The translations under genes and the position numbers were made by a program. From Bacteroidales bacterium (GTDB lineage: Bacteria > Bacteroidota > Bacteroidia > Bacteroidales > F082), in the NCBI GenBank assembly GCA_017649945.1, contig JAGCFU010000090.1:1-48676 (forward strand): a DNA stretch of 48,676 nt. Reading direction: 5' to 3'. Shown piece after piece: positions 42,066 through 48,676 of the stretch. Under the pieces are notes generated by a model, which was given only the letters and a program-made list of their open reading frames with translations, was not told where the DNA came from and made no database searches. How positions within the stretch are numbered: position 1 is the stretch's first letter; every line of letters starts with the position of its first letter.

Positions 42066-43022
42066 ATGAAAAAGTATTTACCTCTAATTTTGTTTTTATT
42101 CGTTTTTGCAAGTTTAGTCAACGCCCAGACAAGATGGTATGGCTACACCTTAACATACAATAGCCCGGCGTATACCAAGTATGTCTCTTTTTCAATGGAT
42201 GATTTGGGGTCGGTGGAAATCGCATCTGACGTGCATCCTCAAGTGGCGACAGCAACCTATGCCGACGGTTATGTTTGGAGCGTGAATTTTGACAACGCAA
42301 GTTACACCAATAACATTTGCAAAGCGAAATTTAACAGCGCCAGCAATCTCATCGAAGAGCCTGAAGTCATGGTTGCAGGCGTTCCCTATGTCAATGATAT
42401 GGAATTTAATCCTGCAGACGGATTGATTTATTTTATCTCAGAAGAACATCTTAAAAGCTTCCACCCGGCCAACCCAAGCAGAATAACCGACCATGGCGTG
42501 ATAGAAAATGACGGTTTTAATCTGGCTATTGATATTAATGGAAATGCCTTTCTAATAAGCACATGGAATAATTTCTGCTCATTGAACCTTTCCAATGCAA
42601 GCATGACAGTAATCAACCCTATTGATTTGCCAATAAAAATGTCTTTTGACATGTTGACCGGAGAGTTGTATGGCGTTTACTATGGCAATTTGTATAGGAT
42701 TGACACAAACACCGGGGCTTATACCAATTTGGGGCCTCTCATGAATGAAGGTATCAACTATGATTTGACCTGTCTGTTTATGACATACGGCTACGAATCG
42801 GCAGATGAAATTAATGTCGGCAGTCTTTGTTTATATCCAAATCCGGCCAACAATATACTTTATATTGAAGGTGTGGATGGCCAAAATGTGACGGTTTACG
42901 ACAACATGGGCCGTCTTGTCATGGAGGAACAATATAACGGATGCCTCAATGTCGGCAATCTTGCACAAGGCATTTACACTGTAAAAACAGATAACCGCAC
43001 TGTCAAATTCGTGAAAGAATAA
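42066..43022 (+). CDS. T9SS-exported protein, paralogue of the 38905 gene product
   Basis: The 318-residue protein has a normal signal peptide (MKKYLPLILFLFVFASLVNA, then Q). Its mature part starts TRWYGYTLTY and contains EFNPADGLIYFISEEH and MSFDMLTGELYGVYYGNLYR. The same sequence of features appears in the 473-residue neighbour (WYGYALYT, AYNPADGMMYYLCQDSQ, MAFDLETGELFWAQF). The end is a T9SS type A domain (LYPNPANNILYIE, VTVYDNMGRLVM, AQGIYTVKT). It likely forms a beta-propeller-like surface protein. Translation couples to the next gene through TAATG. Confidence 0.8.
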   Translation: MKKYLPLILFLFVFASLVNAQTRWYGYTLTYNSPAYTKYVSFSMDDLGSVEIASDVHPQVATATYADGYVWSVNFDNASYTNNICKAKFNSASNLIEEPEVMVAGVPYVNDMEFNPADGLIYFISEEHLKSFHPANPSRITDHGVIENDGFNLAIDINGNAFLISTWNNFCSLNLSNASMTVINPIDLPIKMSFDMLTGELYGVYYGNLYRIDTNTGAYTNLGPLMNEGINYDLTCLFMTYGYESADEINVGSLCLYPNPANNILYIEGVDGQNVTVYDNMGRLVMEEQYNGCLNVGNLAQGIYTVKTDNRTVKFVKE

Positions 43023-43471
43023 TGTTACACTATATAGAAAAACTTGGTCTGTTGCCGCATCCTGAAGGCGGTTATTATCGTCAGCTTTATGGAAATGACG
43101 AGACTGGAAAAAAGACCGTCTCGACCATTTATTATATGCTCTGCGATGAGGACTTCTCGGCTTTTCACCGCCTGCACTATGTTGTTGAAATCTGGTATTA
43201 TCACGACGGCGAGCCTTTGAACATTTATGTCATCGATGCAGACGGCAAACTAAGCGTTCACAACCTGTCGCCTGAAGGTGAGATGCAGGTTGTCATCATG
43301 CCAGAGCAATGGTTTGCGGCGGAGTTGCCAGGTAAAAAGGGCTTCTCGCTTGTAGGCTGCGCTGTCGGTCCGGCGTTCAGCTTTGAAAACTTCGAGTTGG
43401 CAAAGAAATCCGACCTTTTGAAGCAATATCCGCAGCATAAAGAACTGATTGAGAGATTAAGTAAAGATTAA
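43022..43471 (+). CDS. Cupin_5 / DUF985 family protein
   Basis: The 149-residue protein is the DUF985 cupin: HPEGGYYRQLYGND at the start, then STIYYMLCDEDFSAFHRLHY, VVEIWYYHDGEPL and GCAVGPAFSFENFELAKKSD. The two His in HRLHY and the E of VVEIW are the expected metal-cupin ligand positions. The family is found fused to or beside sugar and secondary-metabolite genes but has no assigned reaction. It begins with TAATG overlap to the T9SS gene and ends 23 nt before the phzF relic. Confidence 0.88.
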   Translation: MLHYIEKLGLLPHPEGGYYRQLYGNDETGKKTVSTIYYMLCDEDFSAFHRLHYVVEIWYYHDGEPLNIYVIDADGKLSVHNLSPEGEMQVVIMPEQWFAAELPGKKGFSLVGCAVGPAFSFENFELAKKSDLLKQYPQHKELIERLSKD

Positions 43472-43494
43472 AAATATTTACAGAAAATGGATTT

Positions 43495-43580
43495 ATGAAC
43501 TACTTCATCGTTGACGCTTTCACCGACAAGCCTTTCGGCGGAAATCCAGCCGGAGTGGTTGCGGAAGGAAGTTTTTTTTA
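43495..43580 (+). pseudogene. phzF relic: 5' end joined to 3' end
   Basis: From ATG at 43495 to 43560 the sequence matches the first 66 bases of the intact PhzF gene (47010-47075) with about three differences. It then jumps to the last bases of that gene (GCGGAAGGAAG against GCTGAAGGAAA at 47830). About 750 bp are missing, and the ends of the loss lie at or beside GTTGCT, which occurs at 47075-47080 and 47826-47831 of the intact gene. The relic cannot encode a functional protein. Confidence 0.85.
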
Positions 43581-43588
43581 TATCTTTG
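43581..43588 (+). promoter_or_regulatory. Relic -7 box between the phzF and Na/Pi relics
   Basis: TATCTTTG in TATCTTTGCAGAAGATTTTC. The following CCACAAAGC and the ATG spacing match the intact Na/Pi promoter (45280). Confidence 0.6.
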
Positions 43589-43623
43589 CAGAAGATTTTC
43601 AACCACAAAGCTAAGAGTTCATT

Positions 43624-43905
43624 ATGATTAGTTTTTCAAGCGTTATAACTGCGATTCTGACTTTGATGGCAGGCATAGGTGTGTTCCTTGTAGCCTGCCA
43701 GATGATGAGCACCCATCTCGAGGCGGTGTCATCCTGACAGCTGAAGGCCGAAATTGAAAACATGGCAGAACTCGCCTTGCAGAACTTTCAAAGGTCGATT
43801 CATATCATCACCACCATGGACTACAATGAGCTTGAAAAATTCCGAAAAACCGAGATATTGCTGAATTATCTCAACAAGGAACTGGTTGACTATTCGGTAA
43901 AGCTA
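43624..43905 (+). pseudogene. Na/Pi cotransporter relic with internal deletion
   Basis: Bases 43624-43734 match codons 1-37 of the intact Na/Pi cotransporter (45324-45434) with three differences, then a TGA stop follows. The next block (about 43741-43905) matches codons near 360-415 of the same gene at about 90 percent identity. Roughly 960 bp have been lost, joined near a shared CATCC (43731-43735 here; 45432 and 46395 in the intact gene). The match ends at 43905, and a short 65-codon frame from 43762 is this fragment only. It retains part of the PhoU-like cytoplasmic domain, not the transporter. Confidence 0.85.
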
Positions 43906-44046
43906 TTTTTAACTACAGTTTACCGTAAAAACATGTTAATTCCCGTGATGCAAAATTAGAAACCTTCTTATTTATCCAAATATCATTAAAAATGGTGATT
44001 TGTAGAAATTTTCATCATAATATTATGGTGAAATCATTTAATTTAG

Positions 44047-44054
44047 TATCTTTG
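44047..44054 (+). promoter_or_regulatory. -7 box for the T9SS thioredoxin-like gene
   Basis: TATCTTTG, 16 nt before the ATG at 44071. Confidence 0.55.
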
Positions 44055-44070
44055 CAAAAAATAAAACAAT

Positions 44071-45165
44071 ATGAAAAAAATAGCAATATTCCTTATCGCC
44101 TTACTCCTCGGCGTCAAAGTTCACGCTCAGGTGTGCCCGTTGCCTGAAGCCGTCGATTTCATCGCGAAAGACTACAAGGGCAATGACATTCATCTTTTCG
44201 ACATTCTCGACAGCGGACAGTCGGTTTTTATCCATTTCTTCGTGGATAGCTATATGTGCGGACTACTCGTTCCTTTTATGAACGAAGCGTTCAGCATTAT
44301 GGGGTGCAACATGCACGATGTCCATTTCATGGAGATTTCTCACCGCGAGACCGACATCAAATGCCAGGCATGGACCGACAGATACAACATAGCCTACACC
44401 ACTATTGGCGCTGATGGCGGCGGCGAAGAGATAGAGCTGACCTACGGCATCGAGATGGCAAATGTTTTCATTCTCATCATGCCCGACCGCAGCATCACAA
44501 TACACGGACACATGGAACTGTATCCGTTCGCAACAGACGACATCATAAACGCACTTGCCCAATATGGCGGGCTGCAGCCCCACCCTTGCACCGGTCAGAT
44601 GACCGTCGAAACAGACACCGTATTCGTCAGTAATGTAAATGGAAATATCACCCCTGGACGACTTGCATTTACAAATCTGACAGCCGAAGATGTGACTATC
44701 AATTCTTTTTCTACAGACCAAACATTCGGAATCAGATGCATGTATAAAGATGAAGATGTCACCAATGGCGGACTGACGATGCAAAGTGGAATAAATGCCG
44801 CAATCAATGTGTATGTTGACGATTCAAAAGGCGTTCAAGAAGGGAAAATTTTCATCAACACCTCTGCCGGCACCTTCGAAACGGCGCTAATCTACAACGG
44901 TCAATTCGACAATACTGACGAAAGCCACGAGCAAAAACTGTCATTGTTCCCTAATCCTGCCAACAATTTTATAATAATAAATGGCGAAAACCTCGGCACT
45001 GTCATGATTTTTAACGCATTGGGTCAAAAAATTGATGAGTTTAAAACTGAAAGTGAACAACTGCGCATCTCTACCATGCATTATCCTGATGGCACATATT
45101 TTGTAAAGTTCAGCAGTGGGAAAACAGCCATGATGGTGGTAAATCATAATGCAATGACTTATTAA
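44071..45165 (+). CDS. T9SS-exported thioredoxin-fold-like protein without CxxC
   Basis: The 364-residue protein has a signal peptide (MKKIAIFLIALLLGVKVHAQ). Residues 22-165 follow the redoxin pattern FIAKDYKGNDIHLFDILDSG, VFIHFFVDSYMCGLL and GIEMANVFILIMPDRSITIH. At the place of the redox-active CxxC only one Cys remains (SYMCGLL), so thiol-disulfide exchange is doubtful. A beta-sandwich-like module (about 185-285) precedes a T9SS type A end (LFPNPANNFIIINGEN, VMIFNALGQKIDEF, PDGTYFVKFSSGK). It probably acts at the cell surface as a binding or scaffolding protein. Confidence 0.72.
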   Translation: MKKIAIFLIALLLGVKVHAQVCPLPEAVDFIAKDYKGNDIHLFDILDSGQSVFIHFFVDSYMCGLLVPFMNEAFSIMGCNMHDVHFMEISHRETDIKCQAWTDRYNIAYTTIGADGGGEEIELTYGIEMANVFILIMPDRSITIHGHMELYPFATDDIINALAQYGGLQPHPCTGQMTVETDTVFVSNVNGNITPGRLAFTNLTAEDVTINSFSTDQTFGIRCMYKDEDVTNGGLTMQSGINAAINVYVDDSKGVQEGKIFINTSAGTFETALIYNGQFDNTDESHEQKLSLFPNPANNFIIINGENLGTVMIFNALGQKIDEFKTESEQLRISTMHYPDGTYFVKFSSGKTAMMVVNHNAMTY

Positions 45166-45279
45166 TTTTTCGGAGTTTCTTTAAAATTAAGAAAATATGA
45201 AAAGACTTCAAAAATCGTCATTACAACAGATGCCGTGTTTGATTTCGAAAAGTTTGTAGTTTATATGAAATAAATAAAC

Positions 45280-45287
45280 TATCTTTG
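45280..45287 (+). promoter_or_regulatory. -7 box for the Na/Pi cotransporter
   Basis: TATCTTTG in TATCTTTGCAGAACATTTTA, 36 nt before the ATG. Bases TATCTTTGCAGAA are identical to the end of the phzF coding sequence (47847-47859). Confidence 0.6.
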
Positions 45288-45323
45288 CAGAACATTTTAA
45301 AACCACAAAGCTTATAGTTCATT

Positions 45324-47000
45324 ATGATTAGTTTTTCAAGCGTTATAACTGCGATTTTGACTTTGATGGCGGGCATAGGAGTGTTCCTTGTAGCCTGCCA
45401 GATGATGAGCACCCATCTCGAGGCGGTGTCATCGAAAAGGTTGAAGCAGCTGTTTTCAAAGACTGGAAAAAGCAAGTGGCTCGGCGTAGGCATCGGCACT
45501 GTGGGCACTGCCGCCATTCAAAGTAGCGGCGCCGTCACAGTGATGGTGATAGGCTTTGTCAACGTGGGCATTCTGTCGTTGACACAGGCTGCCACCATCA
45601 TCTATGGAGCCAACATCGGTACCACAGTTACTGCGCAGCTGGTGGCGTTGGGAATGTTCGGCAAGAACAGCATCTCCACGACAATCATCTTTGCGGCCTT
45701 TGCAGGCATCGGAGCGTTTATGACGCTGTTCAGCAAACGCAATATCACCAAGCAGATCGGTGGCATACTGACAGGCTTCGGAATGCTGTTTGTCGGTCTC
45801 TCGATGATGGCAAACGCCATGGATGAATTTGCCGCACTCGATGCTGTAAAACAGTTTCTTGCAAGCATCAACAATGCCGTGTTGCTTGTATTGGTCGGCG
45901 CCATCCTGACAGCTATAATACAATCTTCGTCGGTGATGACATCCATCGCAATCACTATGGTCGTCTCGGGCTTGGTGACGCTTGACCAAGGCATCTACCT
46001 GACTATGGGTAGCAACATCGGCTCATGCGTGGTCGCCATCATCGCCGGCGTGACAAGTGGCACATCAGCGAAACGAACAGCCATGATACACCTGGTTTTC
46101 AATATCATGGGTGTGGCGATCTTCTTGCTGATAGGATTCCTGTTACGCGTGACAACAGGCAATGAATGGACGTTTGGAATTCTGTTTGACAGGATGTTCC
46201 CTTCAGCGCCTCAGATACAGCTCGCAATGTTCCACACCATTTTCAACATCAGCACCATGTTGGTGGCAATGCCGTTGACTAATGCCTTGGTGAACCTGGC
46301 TTGCCGTATAGTGAAAGAATCGCCTGAAGAAAAAAGCGACGAGCCGCATCTGCGTTATCTCAACGAACAGATGCTGAGCACACCTGTAGTCGCCATCCGC
46401 CAGCTGAAGGCCGAAATCGAAAATATGGCAGAACTCGCCATACAGAACTTCCAAAGGTCAATAAATATCATCACCACCATGGACTACAGCGAGGTGGGAC
46501 AATTCCGGAAAACCGAGATATTGCTGAATTATCTTAACAAAGAACTGGTTGACTATTCGGTAAAGCTTTCAGGCAAGAGTCTCAATAGTTTTGACCAACG
46601 CTATCTTATTACAACCATACGCACCGTGAGTGACCTCGAGCGCATCGGCGACTATGCTGAAAACATCGTCGAATATGCCGACGCACTCAAGGAGCAGAAC
46701 GCTAAATTCTCTGATGATGCCGTGGTGGAGATCAAGAAGATGGAGCAGCTTATCGTGGATTTGTATAATGAGATTATGCTCGCCTACCACAAGCTCGACC
46801 ACGAGGCTCTCGAACGCGCCAACATGATCGAGGATTCTATCGATGACTACACAGACCTGATGGAGCAACACCATATCGAACGCCTTGTGCGTGGAGTGTG
46901 CACGCCATCAGTCGGAGCGGAATATCTGTCGCTGGCACAGAACTCCGAGCGTGTGGCCGACCACCTCACCAACGTCGGCAAGACGATTCTTAATCTCTAA
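45324..47000 (+). CDS. Na/Pi cotransporter family protein with PhoU-like domain
   Basis: The 558-residue membrane protein has two inverted Na/Pi-cotransporter repeats marked by QSSG at 66-69 (AIQSSGAVTVMVIGF) and QSSS at 200-203 (IIQSSSVMTSIAI), with about eight helices in residues 1-330. A cytoplasmic PhoU-like helical domain follows (about 345-555, with FRKTEILLNYLNKELVDYSV and SERVADHLTN). Such SLC34-type proteins (NptA/YjbB) move phosphate with sodium; direction cannot be read here. It is followed by the PhzF gene after 9 nt. A decayed copy of the same pair lies at 43495-43905. Confidence 0.92.
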   Translation: MISFSSVITAILTLMAGIGVFLVACQMMSTHLEAVSSKRLKQLFSKTGKSKWLGVGIGTVGTAAIQSSGAVTVMVIGFVNVGILSLTQAATIIYGANIGTTVTAQLVALGMFGKNSISTTIIFAAFAGIGAFMTLFSKRNITKQIGGILTGFGMLFVGLSMMANAMDEFAALDAVKQFLASINNAVLLVLVGAILTAIIQSSSVMTSIAITMVVSGLVTLDQGIYLTMGSNIGSCVVAIIAGVTSGTSAKRTAMIHLVFNIMGVAIFLLIGFLLRVTTGNEWTFGILFDRMFPSAPQIQLAMFHTIFNISTMLVAMPLTNALVNLACRIVKESPEEKSDEPHLRYLNEQMLSTPVVAIRQLKAEIENMAELAIQNFQRSINIITTMDYSEVGQFRKTEILLNYLNKELVDYSVKLSGKSLNSFDQRYLITTIRTVSDLERIGDYAENIVEYADALKEQNAKFSDDAVVEIKKMEQLIVDLYNEIMLAYHKLDHEALERANMIEDSIDDYTDLMEQHHIERLVRGVCTPSVGAEYLSLAQNSERVADHLTNVGKTILNL

Positions 47001-47009
47001 AATATCATT

Positions 47010-47864
47010 ATGAACTACTTCATCGTTGACGCCTTCACCGACAAGCCTTTCGGCGGAAATCCTGCCGGAGTGGTGTTGCTTGACTCGGGCTCTTTCCCGA
47101 AAGAGGATCTTATGCTTAAAATCGCTGCCGAACTGCGCTATTCGGAGACGGCTTTCGTGCGGCGTGACGGCGAAAAAGAGTTCACGATACGTTATTTCAC
47201 CCCGAAAGCCGAGGTGGAGCTGTGCGGCCACGCCACCATAGCCTCGTTTTTCCTGCTTCATAAGAAAGGACTGGCATCAGGACAATGCCTCTGCCACACC
47301 AAAGCCGGCGACCTGACCATCGAAGCAGGTGAAAAAGTGCTGATGCAGATGGCAAAACCGAGGATTGTGGCGACCGTTGAAGACACTGAAGAGATTTATA
47401 AAGCTTTGGGGATGTACGGGCAAAACATGTTTTGCCCCTACACTGTTCAGATCGTCTCCGCTGGCCTCCCCGACCTCATGATTCCGTTACCAGATGTGGC
47501 AACATTGCAGTCGCTTCAGCCTGACATGGAGGCTATCGCTGAAATCACTAAGAAATACGATGCTGTGAGTTTCCACGTCTTTGCTTTCGGCGACGACGGC
47601 TACACCGCTCATGTCCGCGACTTCGCGCCATTGTACGACATCCCTGAGGAGTCGGCAACAGGCACTGCCAATGCCTCATTGACTTATTATTTGCAACAAA
47701 ACGGCTACCTCGGCACTGAGGCTGAATGCGCCTTCATCCAAGGCGAGGCAATGGGACGGCCTTCGGTCATCGCCACCCGCATCCAACCAGATGGCAACAT
47801 CTTCGTCGGCGGCACCGCTGCTATTGTTGCTGAAGGAAATTTTTCATATCTTTGCAGAAAATAA
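47010..47864 (+). CDS. PhzF family isomerase-like protein
   Basis: The 284-residue protein has the PhzF start MNYFIVDAFTDKPFGGNPAG, the catalytic Glu region AAELRYSETAFV (E46), FTPKAEVELCGHATIASFF and the C-terminal ESATGTANASLTYYLQQNGY. These are the two diaminopimelate-epimerase-like halves of the family. In most bacteria the PhzF substrate is unknown. The last codons (S-Y-L-C-R-K-stop) are encoded by TATCTTTGCAG, which doubles as a promoter-like motif. It is co-transcribed with the Na/Pi cotransporter. Confidence 0.92.
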   Translation: MNYFIVDAFTDKPFGGNPAGVVLLDSGSFPKEDLMLKIAAELRYSETAFVRRDGEKEFTIRYFTPKAEVELCGHATIASFFLLHKKGLASGQCLCHTKAGDLTIEAGEKVLMQMAKPRIVATVEDTEEIYKALGMYGQNMFCPYTVQIVSAGLPDLMIPLPDVATLQSLQPDMEAIAEITKKYDAVSFHVFAFGDDGYTAHVRDFAPLYDIPEESATGTANASLTYYLQQNGYLGTEAECAFIQGEAMGRPSVIATRIQPDGNIFVGGTAAIVAEGNFSYLCRK

Positions 47865-47994
47865 CTAATCGAGATAGTTAAAGCGAAATATAATAAGAAA
47901 AGGAAATGAACCTGGATAAGCGACGTGCTGGGTTCAGACTATAGTGTTTTGGAGAATAGATAGGGGATTGTTGAAAACTTTTACAACAATTAAT

Positions 47995-48025
47995 TTTGAT
48001 TTTTAATTACTATTATTTATCTTTG
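47995..48025 (+). promoter_or_regulatory. Promoter of the WYL regulator gene (TTTG, TATCTTTG)
   Basis: TTTG at 47995-47998 and TATCTTTG at 48018-48025 are 19 nt apart, the full Bacteroidetes promoter. The leader to the ATG at 48101 is about 70 nt and contains the dyad repeats. Nothing else is seen between 47865 and 48100. Confidence 0.7.
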
Positions 48026-48036
48026 CAGTTCAGTTT

Positions 48037-48078
48037 CGACGCAAATAGATTGCGTAAGATGTTTGTTGTTTTGCGTCG
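48037..48078 (+). promoter_or_regulatory. Competing inverted repeats in the WYL regulator leader
   Basis: CGACGCAAA (48037-48045) pairs perfectly with TTTGCGTCG (48070-48078). The first arm can instead pair with TTGCGT at 48050-48055 (ACGCAA at 48039-48044, 5-nt loop). The three ACGCAA-type half-sites could be operator sites or alternative RNA hairpins. Which of these it is cannot be told from the sequence. Confidence 0.5.
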
Positions 48079-48100
48079 TAATTGACAAAACATAAGGATT

Positions 48101-48676
48101 ATGCCAGCAAATAAAAACGCAGTAACACGATACTTTATTCTTGATAAGCTTTTGTCCAATCGCTACAGGAACTACTCTGTGGCCGATTTGTGTGAATTGG
48201 TAAACGAAGAGCTTAAGGAGCAGAATCTTAAAGCCAGTATTCGCACAATTCAATATGATATAAACTATATTGAGAATAGCGGCCCATTTCTCGCTGAGAT
48301 AGAGCGTTATCAAGTAGATGCAGTAAGCAAAAACAATCCAAACATAACTGTAAAAAAAGATTGTCTACGCTATGCCGATCCATCATTTTCCATCTTCAAA
48401 AAGAAACTTACCGACGATGAGAAATATCTCCTTCGTGAAGCGTTTTCACTGCTTGGTCAATTTGATGGTCTTCCCCATCTCGAAGGATTAGAGCAATTAA
48501 GAGCAAGTCTCAATATCAAAGAATCTCGAAAGATCATCTCTTTCACAAAGAACCCTTTGGAGAACTCCACCTTGCTCGGCGAGCTGTTTACAGCTATCTC
48601 GCAACAACAAGTCATAGAGTTGTGCTACCATACTTTTGCTGATTTGGAAGATGTGAAACAAATGATTCTTCATCCA
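48101..48676 (+). CDS. WYL domain-containing transcriptional regulator, N-terminal part
   Basis: The frame starts at an ATG at 48101 and runs off the right edge (192 codons, no stop). It begins MPANKNAVTRYFILDKLLSN and continues with a helix-turn-helix-like YSVADLCELVNEEL and SIRTIQYDINYIENSGPFLA, the winged-helix DNA-binding start of WYL regulators. Later helices (KLTDDEKYLLREAFSLL, then LGELFTAISQQQVIELCYH) lead into the WYL ligand-binding domain. WYL proteins sense nucleic acid ligands and often control phage-defence or DNA-repair loci. The neighbours that would show this lie past the window edge. Confidence 0.85.
   Translation, partial: MPANKNAVTRYFILDKLLSNRYRNYSVADLCELVNEELKEQNLKASIRTIQYDINYIENSGPFLAEIERYQVDAVSKNNPNITVKKDCLRYADPSFSIFKKKLTDDEKYLLREAFSLLGQFDGLPHLEGLEQLRASLNIKESRKIISFTKNPLENSTLLGELFTAISQQQVIELCYHTFADLEDVKQMILHP

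Noticed and set aside
43762..43959. 65-codon frame MAELALQNFQRSIHIITTM
   Set aside because: It is the PhoU-like fragment of the Na/Pi relic continued into unrelated sequence, not an independent gene.
1..48676. CRISPR array, tRNA or rRNA genes, complete insertion sequence, integrase or att sites
   Set aside because: No regularly spaced direct repeats, cloverleaf sequence, rRNA signature, or transposase/integrase motif was found by eye on either strand.

Overview
The window reads as a chromosomal segment of an anaerobic member of the Bacteroidales, probably uncultivated. Four things in the sequence point there. Seven genes end in the type A C-terminal sorting domain of the type IX secretion system (T9SS). 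Many genes are preceded by the Bacteroidetes -7 box TAnnTTTG. Shine-Dalgarno sequences are largely absent. Several families typical of the phylum are present (DUF4421, DUF3822, the short AMP nucleosidase, single-chain PurL, DUF2795). No rRNA, tRNA, complete insertion sequence or CRISPR array is visible.

Layout. 1-5.7 kb: the start of a putative VUT/YhhQ transporter, a cytidylate-kinase-like protein, a thioesterase, a T9SS adhesin, then a GH20 hexosaminidase overlapping a DUF4421 gene. 5.7-12 kb (minus strand): two large T9SS proteins, DUF2795, a cobalamin adenosyltransferase coupled to a core-less methyltransferase relic, and Nfu and Mrp iron-sulfur proteins. 12-14 kb: hydrolase, SIMPL and D-aminoacyl-tRNA deacylase in a coupled operon. 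14.2-15.8 kb: rbfA and an FtsX/LolC-type permease. 15.9-21.5 kb (minus): a serS-lipoprotein-TPR-rsmA operon, rplU-rpmA and a low-molecular-weight phosphatase. 21.5-24.8 kb: an AT-rich accessory stretch with orphan secreted proteins, a truncated secreted-protein remnant and a broken YhcG/DUF1016 nuclease gene. 24.8-28.5 kb: purL, followed by a free-standing small RNA gene and a second YhcG fragment. 29.2-32.8 kb: an operon for an exported caspase-like peptidase, a DUF4384 protein and an uncharacterised exported protein, behind a strongly structured leader of about 250 nt. 32.8-38.9 kb: holA, amn, a radical SAM protein, and an operon ending in rsmD and a C69 dipeptidase. 38.9-45.2 kb: four T9SS cargo proteins, including a subtilase flanked by two paralogues. 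45.3-47.9 kb: a Na/Pi cotransporter and a PhzF-family protein. The window ends inside a WYL-type regulator.

Most genes are housekeeping (translation, ribosome maturation, purine synthesis, Fe-S assembly, DNA replication) interleaved with secreted cargo. The unusual material is as follows: a decayed second copy of the phzF/Na-Pi pair (43.5-43.9 kb) whose junctions can be read; a metal-binding HMA N-terminus spliced onto a T9SS signal peptide; the structured leader and caspase operon; the small RNA after purL; and palindromic repeats, one of which supplies the C-terminus of a phosphatase. The best candidate for an undescribed system is the caspase/DUF4384/exported-protein operon with its structured leader. 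Its function cannot be deduced from sequence alone.
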